From Mytilisepta virgata (lineage: Eukaryota > Mollusca > Bivalvia > Mytilida > Mytilidae), in NCBI GenBank assembly GCA_028015205.1, contig CM051521.1, forward strand, positions 122,210,614-122,274,613: DNA of 64,000 nt, given 5' to 3'. Positions 59,101 to 63,300 of this stretch are shown here, in pieces. The notes under the pieces are model-generated. The model had not been told where the DNA came from, did no database searches, and saw nothing but the letters and a program-made list of their open reading frames with translations. Made by a program: the position numbers and the translations under genes. The first letter of the stretch is position 1. Each line of letters begins with the position of its first letter.

Positions 59101-61541
59101 CAATATTTAACCTGTCCAATAAAATTTTGGTCTTCACATCAGCTTCATTGGAAAATCTTTTAAACTTTTAGGTCACTTCTAAAAATTAGAACTGTACTGA
59201 CAATTTGTTGACAGACATTGAATATACGTGGAAAAGGTCATAAAATTGTATTTTATCAGTAAACTTTTTATCACAAGCAATGCCAGAAAACAATTAAAAA
59301 TATTTTGAAACAAGGCAGAGGTTAAATGTGTCACAATAAATCTTTAAAATGTGATCAACTGAGAATGTGAACCTATATGGAAAGGCTTGCTGGACCATAA
59401 GCCATTGCTAGATTCTAATCCAGAACAGCAACATGTCCAAGAAATTCTATATTGTCCAACTTTGATGAAAAATCAAATATTGATTGTTGGATATGTTAAG
59501 CATTTCACTCCATGACTCCACTCCAACACTCCACCACTCCACTCCACTCCACTCCACCTTTTAGTACATACCTTTTTAGTTTGCAATTACCAAAAACTTT
59601 CATGAATCTTTGTGTGAAAACATTTTTAAATATTTTTAATTTGCAATGAAATGTTTATAAACTTGTGTACCATCTGAAGAATGTATGTACAAAAATTAAT
59701 ATTTATATATAGAAGACAATATCTGTTCATATTATATAAAAATCTTTTGATAGCAATAAACCGTAACTTGAAGTATTATTTTTTATTAGTGTTTGAACAT
59801 GTTAAGGGATCACGGCTTCTCTCATGTCTTTCGGTACATTATTTCTTCCTGTTAAATAAGGCATACAATAAACAACAAAACGACCATCGGATTAATTAAC
59901 AAAATAACGACCTAATCACCCTTACTCACAAAATTCTTTTGTAATAGTCCAATGAAACACTGGATAATGTTTCAACACTTTATAAAAAAAAATCTCAATA
60001 TCTAGTTAGGGAATATCAGTACCTTAACTACCAATAAATTTTAAACAGAACAATCTAACAAAATACTTATCTTTTATTGCAAAAATTACAAATATGGTTT
60101 TTATTCTTCTTTAAAAAGTACATAAACTGTCTTTTATTTTGGATGTATTATGAAGAAAAAAATAAACTTTGTACATATATCTTACTTCTGTATCAAATAT
60201 TTCAGAAGAAAATAGTCAGGATCAAACTTTTCATCCTAGACCCCCAAATAAAAATCCAATGGTTGGAGCATAACAAACATTAAAGCTAAAATTTCAGTCT
60301 CATGTCTAGTTTTTATTACTTTTCTTTGTTTGTGTAATAGTATGTTATATTGAAGAGGATGTCGTTCATTATGTTAACATTTGACTGATGCATACCCCAT
60401 CTTGTTTTATTTTCAATTTTTTAATACAAATAAAACTGAAAAATGTAAAATTTCATGAAACCTGGCACAACATCTCACTGCCTAAACCACAGAAGATTTT
60501 GAGTACTTTAAATGACAAGGAAATAATTCTAATTCCAAATAATATATTTTCTTACTAGGCTATGTCATAAATATGGTTTTTCTTCCCTGAATATATCACA
60601 ATCAAATAATATCCTCTTCAAAAAATTATATATATATATATATTGTAATAAGAAATACTTCAGTGAGTGTTTATACATACATGTAAATTTTTTAAAAATC
60701 TTCAAAAAGAACTTTTTATCATGATTTCATTTCCAATTGAATAATGTTAAAAGTGGAGAAAATATTTTATAGGGGTTAATTTCTTTTTTTTTTTTTTTTA
60801 AAATGACAACAGCTTATCAGCTACAACAATTTTGGGTCAAGTCTCAAGAAAACAAAAATATTTGAACATTTGTAAAATTTAATGAATAATGGCATTTTGA
60901 TATTTTATATAATTTTATAAAACACGACAGCTAATTTTCTTTGTGGTAAAATCTTAACCAACAAAGACTGCCATCTGTAATCAAAACTTAGTATTTTGTT
61001 ATATTTTTTTACATCCTGATCAAAAATAGAAACATTCTTTCTATCCTTAAATGTTTGAAATCATGAGGGAGAAAAAATTCAGCTTCTGTCATGAATTTCT
61101 GTAAAATAGTACTAAAAGCCAGTTTTGAATTTTGTATATCTAAGTACAGGATAGATAAGCAGGATACTCTCTGTTATAAATTTTGGTAAAATCTAACAAA
61201 ATAGAAAATCACAAAAATGACTTTTAAAAAAGTCCCCCATCATAAATCTTGCTTTCTGTTATGAACATGGCTTTACAAAATCTCACAAGCTCAACTTCTG
61301 TCAGGAATTTGACAACCATGACAAGAATGACAAAACCTCACCTTCTGTTATGAATTTTGGCACTGACACACACAATGGCTTTGGACAAACCATAATGATG
61401 TGAATATACAGGAAGACGGAATTGTCGAGAATAAACACTAGAATTTGTACTGGATCCACGCGAGGAAGGTTTTATGTCCAGTTTAGTCCAAGGTAAACTA
61501 TGATGCGACATCCCATATCTCACGGCCACAGTAGATCCCAT
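23121..61541 (-). CDS. FAM149B1: FAM149B1-like protein (DUF3719 family), complete coding region
   Basis: Sixteen exons on the minus strand join without a phase break into 661 codons plus stop: 61342-61541, 52230-52346, 45620-45758, 41725-41864, 41019-41159, 36573-36752, 36123-36255, 35197-35248, 34805-34911, 33810-33898, 32693-32858, 30001-30114, 28547-28660, 27664-27757, 27303-27425, 23121-23197. The DUF3719 core is at residues 153-204, with EFDKQAAKTVQSCIEEIDSV and QEWQSQFPHLRILGRQ. A second family block, VGYPPITPNACVKDSVL...VFDSVWQE, is at 324-350. The remainder is low-complexity, Ser/Pro/Arg-rich. Vertebrate FAM149B1 (about 580 residues) is needed for normal primary cilia and is mutated in Joubert syndrome 36. 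A ciliary or basal-body role here is inferred by homology. The start is the first Met after an in-frame upstream TAA. FAM149A is the paralogue alternative. Confidence 0.9.
23605..24163 (+). mobile_element. AGAGGCTC/GAGCTAA-family repeat, partial
   Basis: It carries GTATCGCTCACCTGGATTTC near its start, GGACCATTGCTGCCAAGTTT, several 'GTGGTTTCAGA' blocks and ends GACGCCAAGTGATGGC...CCAGATGAGCTTAA. It sits in the last FAM149B1 intron and is non-coding. Confidence 0.65.
24470..25150. repeat. ~68-bp tandem repeat, interrupted by the GATATC array
   Basis: GATGTGGACCTGTAGTGACA or GGTGTGGACCTGTAGTGACA recurs near 24495, 24565, 24635, 25120 and again near 25265. Units end GGGATAATACAGCCCCATGA. The series is broken between about 24685 and 25030 by the GATATC-rich block. 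Confidence 0.75.
24700..25015. repeat. Palindromic AGATATCTTATAAACTAA array
   Basis: About 15 copies of AAGATATCTT, itself a perfect palindrome, occur at about 20-base spacing, joined by TATAAACTAA(A/T)TG. Flanks ATTCCACTTTTAAG and AAAAAGTGCACTGCCACTTC hint at weakly inverted element ends. Confidence 0.75.
25154..25225 (+). mobile_element. 5' fragment of an AGAGGCTC-family repeat
   Basis: AGAGGCTCCATGGAGCCTGA-ATCGCTCACCTGG matches the start of the larger family members, but the rest is missing. Confidence 0.55.
25850..26208 (+). mobile_element. Interspersed repeat with CCTGAGAAAAATG blocks
   Basis: Two halves share ATATCAGGAAG, GGTTCCTGAGAAAAATG(T/C)G and ACAGAAATTTT. It ends ATCCTTATATGTCGCCTCTG-CTTAACGCAGGTGATACAA. 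A similar repeat occurs in bivalve genomes as I recall. The open frame at 25763-26041 is incidental. Confidence 0.5.
26290..27300. other. Intron 15 of FAM149B1, no further feature seen
   Basis: AT-rich intronic DNA with small chance ORFs only. Confidence 0.4.
27303..27425 (-). CDS. FAM149B1: FAM149B1 exon 15
   Basis: Acceptor TTTTTTTTAAG (pyrimidine run), donor ATGGA|GTAAGT; 123 nt, phase 1 in and out. It encodes GGMVLGIMGSGLQPSSDLGH and EILEDQENIEDVPYNKW. The acceptor is a slightly unusual TTAAG. Confidence 0.82.
27664..27757 (-). CDS. FAM149B1: FAM149B1 exon 14
   Basis: Acceptor TTCTCTTTGTAG, donor GGGG|GTGAGA; 94 nt, phase 0 in, phase 1 out. It encodes SDTPQGNFNSRRASTPFGPG and FNAIPSRSNLG. 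RRAS is a basophilic kinase-like site; whether it is used is unknown. Confidence 0.83.
28312..28527. repeat. 55-bp tandem repeat, four copies, next to FAM149B1 exon 13
   Basis: GAATCCATCAGTTAC starts at 28331, 28386, 28441 and 28496, an exact 55-base period with almost no divergence. Read on the gene strand, each unit carries TTCTATTTTGTACAG, which looks like a 3' splice site. Confidence 0.9.
28547..28660 (-). CDS. FAM149B1: FAM149B1 exon 13
   Basis: Acceptor TTATTTTAACAG, donor ATGCGG|GTATGT; 114 nt, phase 0 in and out. It encodes KRGNSRASSAVVKDSLSSHR and MLTDARPSTTHAMR. A 55-bp tandem array starts about 30 bases past the donor. Confidence 0.85.
29180..29972 (+). mobile_element. AGAGGCTC...GAGCTTA interspersed repeat
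   Basis: It begins AGAGGCTCCCAGGAACCTGT-ATCGATCACCTGG, contains four tandem blocks of about 150 bases (GGACCATTGCTGCCAAGTTT, TTTCCCATAGGATCCTATGT) and ends GATGACAATAGCTCACATGG-CCCTTTGGGCAAGGTGAGCT. It lies in the intron just beyond the exon 12 donor. Confidence 0.7.
30001..30114 (-). CDS. FAM149B1: FAM149B1 exon 12
   Basis: Acceptor TGTCTTTTCAG, donor AGTCAG|GTGGGT; 114 nt, phase 0 in and out. It encodes EERVGPNPNGALQVIKIAHG and LPPLNAEVEPSKSQ. An AGAGGCTC/GAGCTAA-type repeat ends only about 30 bases from the donor. Confidence 0.84.
30300..32690. other. Intron 11 of FAM149B1
   Basis: AT-rich with A and T runs and a G-rich patch at 31833-31850. No exon, RNA or element that I can support. 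Confidence 0.4.
32693..32858 (-). CDS. FAM149B1: FAM149B1 exon 11 (Pro/Arg/Ser-rich)
   Basis: Acceptor TTTGTCATTACAG, donor TACACT|GTAAGT; 166 nt, phase 2 in, phase 0 out. It encodes DYAETPVPSTVRPTSSFQTS and RPSAQKPARLAPIQADASKA. It looks disordered, with no domain recognised. Confidence 0.85.
33378..33696. mobile_element. Palindromic foldback/MITE element
   Basis: It begins ACAGGCAAAAATGCCACA and ends with its inverse, TGTGGCATTTTTGCCTGT. GTAC flanks both sides (33374-33377, 33697-33700), so the target duplication is GTAC or the contained TA. The interior is dense in CACATGTG/CACGTG-like palindromes. A nearby sequence paralogous to the flanks lacks the element. No coding capacity. Confidence 0.75.
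33810..33898 (-). CDS. FAM149B1: FAM149B1 exon 10
   Basis: Acceptor TTCCTTTTTACAG, donor TTTACA|GTAAGT; 89 nt, phase 0 in, phase 2 out. It encodes QRTVAGPLNLDDVLLISSKK and ISVRETSNLQ. The 'lddll.i......R..s' pattern resembles a mid-protein FAM149B1 motif. Confidence 0.86.
34560..34800 (-). repeat. FAM149B1: Decayed copies of the FAM149B1 exon 9 end
   Basis: Read on the minus strand, the exon end CATTTAACACATCTATGTCC-AGG|GTAAGT is echoed as CATTTAACACATCTATTTCC-AGGATAAC (about 34660-34685), CATTTAATACATGTATGCCT-AGGATAAA (about 34630-34655) and CATCATTTAACAAAACTGTC. Donors in the copies are mutated. Confidence 0.7.
34805..34911 (-). CDS. FAM149B1: FAM149B1 exon 9
   Basis: Acceptor ATTGTTTTTCAG, donor CCAGG|GTAAGT; 107 nt, phase 1 in, phase 0 out. 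It encodes ENKPLVIPMQPSSPPNRHEH and LIFSREPSFNTSMSR. Its last 30 bases recur, decayed, in the next intron. Confidence 0.85.
35197..35248 (-). CDS. FAM149B1: FAM149B1 exon 8 (short)
   Basis: Acceptor ATATATTTTCAG, donor TTTTAG|GTAAGT; 52 nt, phase 0 in, phase 1 out. It encodes IISWTKNLNRKYSYLVL, continuing the VFDSVW helix as in other family members. Confidence 0.85.
35355..35990 (+). mobile_element. AGAGGCTC-family repeat, tandem-block subtype
   Basis: AGAGGCTCAGAGGGCTGAGC-CTTATCGCTCACCTGG is followed by four blocks of about 130-170 bases, each with CCAATCAGAAACAAGAACTG (or variants), GGCCA(T)AT and CCTCCCATAGATGCTTCCTG. The usual GAGCTAA end is not found. Confidence 0.6.
35985..36110 (-). 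repeat. FAM149B1: Decayed copy of FAM149B1 exon 7 3' half
   Basis: On the minus strand, ACCTATCTCTCAGAATGCCT-ATATCAAAGACAGC parallels the exon's CCTATCACTCCAAATGCTTG-TGTCAAAGACAG. A further short repeat, TTCTCAGTTTTGTGT(G/A)TGG, occurs twice. The copy even translates similarly (PISQNAYIKDSFLSF against PITPNACVKDSVLSS). Not spliced in as far as can be seen. Confidence 0.75.
36123..36255 (-). CDS. FAM149B1: FAM149B1 exon 7 (GYPPI block)
   Basis: Acceptor AATTTTAATTTAG, donor CAGGAA|GTGAGT; 133 nt, phase 2 in, phase 0 out. It encodes VGYPPITPNACVKDSVLSSV and FDSVWQE, the second strongly conserved block of the FAM149 family. A decayed copy of its 3' half lies in the following intron. Confidence 0.92.
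36573..36752 (-). CDS. FAM149B1: FAM149B1 exon 6 (acidic segment)
   Basis: Acceptor TTTGTTTTTACAG, donor GACAT|GTAAGT; 180 nt, phase 2 in and out. It encodes LSLTGRSIEAKTVPVEARSV then EEEILEQEGYYEEIIAIDYK. The acidic 'E.Y..ia.D' stretch before the GYPPI block is a family feature as I recall it. Confidence 0.88.
36880..37165 (-). mobile_element. tRNA-derived SINE (minus orientation)
   Basis: Read on the minus strand, it begins GTGATCTTGTGGTAGAGTGC (A-box-like) and GGTTGCGGGTTCAATCCCTG (B box GGTTCAATCCC). The body contains GCCAAGCTTGCAGCATCTAG and GGGGTGATATGTCTTCTGCG. I associate this body with widespread bivalve SINEs (RUDI-like), from memory. It is in FAM149B1 intron 5. Confidence 0.8.
37170..39010. 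other. FAM149B1 intron 5, AT-rich DNA
   Basis: No gene or repeat that I can support apart from the flanking SINE and hairpin. Confidence 0.4.
39017..39152. mobile_element. Foldback element (136-bp hairpin)
   Basis: TTATACAGTCAGTTACGGGA...GGAGTG...AAAAATTTCATATCGGG pairs with CCCGATACGAAATTTTTT...CACTCC...TGTAACTGACTGTATAA. Arms are about 60 bases and the loop is CAAAGCTTCAGCAGAGA. Confidence 0.7.
39160..41015. other. FAM149B1 intron 5, remainder
   Basis: AT-rich. A motif CCATATTTG(A/G)... TTAATAA(A/G)A(A/C)AC with GATAAT recurs three or four times at 39670-39870 as a loose ~70-base repeat. Nothing coding is seen. Confidence 0.4.
41019..41159 (-). CDS. FAM149B1: FAM149B1 exon 5
   Basis: Acceptor TTTTCATTTGTAG, donor CAGGG|GTTTGT; 141 nt, phase 2 in and out. 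It completes the HLR|ILGRQ motif and continues LMLPQDTGYHVIPTDSSRPS. GTTTGT is a weak donor but the only one that keeps phase with the next exon. Confidence 0.88.
41500..41740 (-). repeat. FAM149B1: 120-bp duplication spanning the FAM149B1 exon 4 donor
   Basis: On the minus strand, ATTTAAG|GTGAATTTTTCGTGTCTGTT at the true donor recurs 120 bases on as ATTTAAGGTGAATTTTTTGTGTCTGTT (boundary at 41604/41605). Both copies continue with CAGAAAAT(T/A)TA...CCAGTTTT(T)CC and close with GGACACTAATAT. The second donor is intact. Confidence 0.8.
41725..41864 (-). CDS. FAM149B1: FAM149B1 exon 4 (DUF3719 core)
   Basis: Acceptor TCTCTTTTTCAG, donor TTTAAG|GTGAAT; 140 nt, phase 0 in, phase 2 out. It encodes EFDKQAAKTVQSCIEEIDSV and QEWQSQFPHLR, the family-defining block. 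A second copy of its donor region lies 120 bases downstream in the intron. Confidence 0.92.
41870..43090. other. FAM149B1 intron 3, unique-looking part
   Basis: AT-rich intron with A runs. I see no supported feature. Confidence 0.4.
43097..45080 (+). mobile_element. AGAGGCTC...GAGCTAA interspersed repeat, about 2 kb, near full length
   Basis: It starts AGAGGCTCACCAGAGCCTGT-ATCGCTCACCTGG and ends AGTGATGGCAATAGCTCACA-TGGCCTTCGGCCAGGTGAGC-TAA. The interior holds about five tandem blocks of about 170 bases (GGGCAATAACTCCTAAATGG, GTAGATCTCAACATGGCAAA) and a GACGACGACGGA microsatellite at 44947-45030. Open frames over the microsatellite are artefacts. Confidence 0.75.
45620..45758 (-). CDS. FAM149B1: FAM149B1 exon 3 (Ser/Thr-rich)
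   Basis: Acceptor TTTATATTTACAG, donor GGGAT|GTAAGT; 139 nt, phase 2 in, phase 0 out. It encodes SYQSTPSGSGRSSPTVTETQ and ends TERSSTDSTYSWD. A 'S.fSW' motif just before DUF3719 is, from memory, shared with vertebrate members. Confidence 0.87.
45780..46640. other. FAM149B1 intron 2, AT-rich
   Basis: No supported feature seen. Confidence 0.4.
46645..46922 (-). mobile_element. tRNA-derived SINE (minus orientation)
   Basis: The minus strand begins GGGGACCTCGGTGGCCGAGT-GGTCCAGG (Leu/Ser-tRNA-like A box) with B box GAGTTCGAATCTC. The body core reads, on the plus strand, GGAAGCCGGAGTACCCGGAG-AGAACC, a conserved central domain I know from invertebrate SINEs. The right flank is GTTAAATAGTG on both sides (46642-46652 and 46922-46932), a likely target duplication. 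Confidence 0.85.
47285..48150. repeat. ~58-60-bp tandem array, about 14 copies
   Basis: The unit is CAGGTTATTACAGCCCATTC-ACACTCTCTTATACAGTAAA-ACAGGGCTTTTGTGAAT, with diverged copies throughout and single-base length changes. In FAM149B1 intron 2. Confidence 0.85.
48326..48488. mobile_element. Foldback element (163-bp hairpin)
   Basis: AGATTCTCCTTCAGGTACGA...TTATGGAATTTATCCACCC...AGTTAAATTTTCGATTTTCAACACGC pairs with the mirrored right half ending GAAGGAGAATCT. The loop is GAGCCTTCAGTGA. Typical of a bivalve MITE; non-coding. Confidence 0.75.
48500..52065. other. FAM149B1 intron 2, remainder
   Basis: AT-rich. A 50-base direct duplication (ATGAGCAATGGTCTCATTAT-AAATCTAAATC) lies at about 49525-49592. 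A T run followed by GGGGAGGTGGGTGGGGAGAG is at about 51025-51065. No exon or RNA is recognised. Confidence 0.4.
52071..52141. other. Near-perfect short hairpin (23-base arms)
   Basis: CTATCCATACTTATTTACTA-TCA at 52071-52093 is mirrored by TGATAGTAAATAAATATGGA-TAG at 52119-52141 with one mismatch and a 25-base loop. It may be a tiny foldback or a small-RNA-like precursor; the sequence alone cannot say which. Confidence 0.5.
52230..52346 (-). CDS. FAM149B1: FAM149B1 exon 2
   Basis: Acceptor CTTTCTTTTCTAG, donor ACTAG|GTTAGA; 117 nt, phase 2 in and out. It encodes RGIRPIDDATTAFVRATEPP and NAQILPADYLRTVSEALTR, a conserved-looking segment before the DUF3719 core. It is preceded by the largest intron of the window, about 9 kb. 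Confidence 0.85.
52350..55580. other. FAM149B1 intron 1, 3' part
   Basis: AT-rich. A (AAT)n run is near 53386 and a TGATG(C/T)(G/A)ACATAACAATG repeat near 54325-54420. Small frames at 54519-54824 and 55009-55442 lack motifs. Nothing coding is supported. Confidence 0.4.
55590..56540 (+). mobile_element. Interspersed repeat with (GTC)n head and four ~190-bp blocks
   Basis: It starts GTCGAGCCTTCGACTTTTGT-CGAAAAAGCGAGACATAGCG, a (CGT)n/(CGG)n microsatellite at about 55650-55682, then four blocks (CTCTGTGGTTAAAGTTTTTA, CTATCCTGGATTTGTACCAA-ACTTGGACAGA). It closes with GGCGAGACACTGGGTTCCGC-GGAACCCG, whose GGGTTCCGCGGAACCC is a perfect 16-base palindrome. Common in bivalve DNA as I recall. Confidence 0.65.
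56650..56870 (-). mobile_element. Old, decayed tRNA-derived SINE
   Basis: AAGTACCCTGAGAGAATC corresponds to the GGAGTACCCGGAGAGAACC core and TAGATCACTTAGCCACTGGG-GCA to the tRNA-like end of the SINE at 46645-46922. The open frames over it are incidental. Confidence 0.55.
56900..58150. other. FAM149B1 intron 1, AT-rich
   Basis: No supported feature seen. Confidence 0.4.
58163..59572. mobile_element. Non-autonomous DNA transposon with long GGAGT-rich inverted ends and 9-bp target duplication
   Basis: The left end GGCATGTACTAAAAGGTGGA-GTGGAGTGGAGTGG and the right end, read inward, GGTATGTACTAAAAGGTGGA-GTGGAGTGG are inverted for about 75-85 bases, apart from GGAGT copy-number differences. TTTTTAGTT lies at both outer borders (58154-58162 and 59573-59581). 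A 9-base duplication with long inverted ends fits the Mutator-like group. No transposase frame is present. A GCCCCCCGCTGAACATATTG...GTCTGTCTGTCTCTGTGTC repeat is nested at about 58765-58960. Confidence 0.8.
59585..61060. other. FAM149B1 intron 1, 5' part
   Basis: AT-rich, with a (TA)n run near 60627-60643 and a T run near 60785. No supported feature. Confidence 0.4.
61065..61345 (-). repeat. FAM149B1: Decayed copies of the FAM149B1 exon 1 donor region
   Basis: On the minus strand the exon end CAAAATTCATAACAGAAG|GTGAGG is echoed by CCTGACAGAAGTTGAGC (about 61285), CATGTTCATAACAGAAAGCA (about 61255), CAAAATTTATAACAGAGAGT (about 61170) and AGAAATTCATGACAGAAGCT (about 61085). Spacing is irregular, about 30 to 90 bases, and the GT of the donor is lost in the copies. 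Confidence 0.65.
61342..61541 (-). CDS. FAM149B1: FAM149B1 exon 1 (residues 1-66, start codon)
   Basis: ATG at 61541 is the first Met after an in-frame TAA about 45 bases upstream. The donor is AGAAG|GTGAGG, phase 2 out. It encodes MGSTVAVRYGMSHHSLPWTK, a Ser/Arg-rich stretch and QFRLPVYSHHYGLSKAIV. I recognise no domain, and this N-terminus has no counterpart I can recall in vertebrate FAM149B1. Confidence 0.8.
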
Positions 61542-62500
61542 TCTAACACAGTTTGTATCGACACTTCCTCCACATTGTATGGCTATTAAATGTTAAACTA
61601 TCCATAAAATACCTTAAACATTAGACAATGAGACAGTTTGATGCAGGTAAATTTCTCACTCAATTATCACCTGTTTACAGAGTGACATCAAACTCTTTTG
61701 TCACTAAATAACTTCTCTTGACCATGTTAATCAACATGTGTTCCTTTGACAAGATGTAGGTAAACAATCTACATTGACTTTTAACTTTCACACGTCACCT
61801 ATTGGTCAGGTAAAATATGTAATAAAATTAAATCTAGGTAGCTTTCATATTTATCTGTATACCTTCTCTGGACAATAAAGTTATCTTAATAATGATATGG
61901 ATGCTAGGGAGGGGCTTACCTACCTAATTATCATATAAAACTCATATCACCTTTGTAACAGAGAATAATACTCGTCTATATCAAAATCTCATTATAAAAT
62001 ATCAAATGTCCAGGACAAATTATTTTTCAAAAATTGTTCATATGAAAAAAACGATTACAAATAAATTACCGGCATTTTACAAATGATTTCTTTAAATTAT
62101 TTTCTGTACATCATGTGGCTGACCTAGAAATTCATAGACAACAAATAAAGAATTGTTTAATGTTTATTTCAACCAATATTGACGAAATCTTTAAAAAATA
62201 AATGAACAAAAATTATAATAGAAGGACTCTCAGTAATATCTATTAAGTTCTGTCTATCTTAACTGGCTTTAATTAATTGTCTCCCTTTAACAATTTTTTT
62301 AACAATATTATTACTTAGAAACTGAAATGATGTAAACTAACCCTGCTCAAAGGAATTTTAGACAGTTGCAAAATTTTAAGCCCGATAATTTTATAAGAAA
62401 TATCTGTGACTATGAATTTTAAATTGTAACATATAGTTGCTGAGAACTTAGCAACAAAATTCTATACTACTAACATTGTAAGTTGACAACCTTAAAAATG
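61542..62500. promoter_or_regulatory. FAM149B1: Upstream region of FAM149B1 (5' UTR/promoter, inferred)
   Basis: An in-frame TAA precedes the start codon by about 45 bases. A CCAAT box on the gene strand (ATTGG near 61801-61805) lies about 260 bases upstream. I found no clear X-box (RFX site) here, although many ciliary genes have one. No CpG-rich island is visible. The transcription start cannot be placed. Confidence 0.3.
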
Positions 62501-62690
62501 AAGTAGCTATGCCAAAGGTAAGAAACCTTACCCAAGCTTCACACCAGAGATTACATGTAGCTGTGCCAAAGGTAAGAAACGGTTCAAACCCTTATCCAAG
62601 CTTCACACCAGAGATTAAATGTAGCTGTGACAAAGGATTGGTGGACAGACAGGGGTATACCAGTATACCTGACTCTATTGGGGTGAGGTA
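62500..62690 (+). repeat. Short tandem repeat, 2-3 copies
   Basis: CCAAAGGTAAGAAAC at 62512 and 62566 and AAGCTTCACACCAGAGATTA in both copies give periods of about 54-63 bases, followed by GGACAGACAGGGGTATACC. Likely part of an interspersed repeat; the open frame across it is incidental. Confidence 0.55.
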
Positions 62691-62929
62691 TGTAATTAAT
62701 TTTACACTTTTAATTTGGTACATCATGATAAGTTAATGTTACTGACAAGTTAAAACTGAAGTACTGTAAGAAATTAGGGAAAAAAACAAAATAAAAGATA
62801 CAAAAAGTGTTTGTAGAAAAGTATAAAAAACTTATAAGGAAAATGTTTATTAATGATAATTCGTGTTCATCACAATAGAAGAAAGACAATGAAAAAGAGA
62901 CAAGAAAATTAACATGAGGTTGCACATGT

Positions 62930-63300
62930 TATTGTGCAAAGTATACCCCCATTCTTTTTTTCATTTTGAAAATTGGGAAAACGAACTTGAAGTTTGACAA
63001 AAAATTTCATGTAAACATACGGTATTGTAAAATTTTTAAGTATCGGCAAACAGGAAGTGGTTCCTTGACAGACCTGAAAATAGGAGAGACGATACAACTG
63101 GTGGTAATAAAGCTATAGGCCAAATATCAAAACATTCCGTTGCACAGAAGCCAAGATAAGTGTGATGTAAAATTTCAGTTTGAACAGACGGACAGATGGA
63201 CGGACAGACAAGGTGAATCCAGTATACCACACACTCCGTAGAGTTGGAATATAATAAACTGACGGAACGTTATAACCTTCTCTTCCTGGGCAACAAAAAA
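62930..63300 (-). mobile_element. Interspersed repeat with CTTGTCTGTCCGTCC motif (reverse orientation)
   Basis: On the minus strand: TTGCCCAGGAAGAGAAGGTT, GTGGTATACTGGATTCACCT-TGTCTGTCCGTCCATCTG and AAATTTTACATCACACTTAT. This is the usual bivalve 'TATACTGGATTCACCTTGTCCGTCC' type as I remember it. Non-coding. Confidence 0.5.

Noticed and set aside
62509..62736. 75-codon plus-strand frame with repeated peptide
   Set aside because: The repeat comes from a short tandem DNA repeat next to an interspersed element; no other support.
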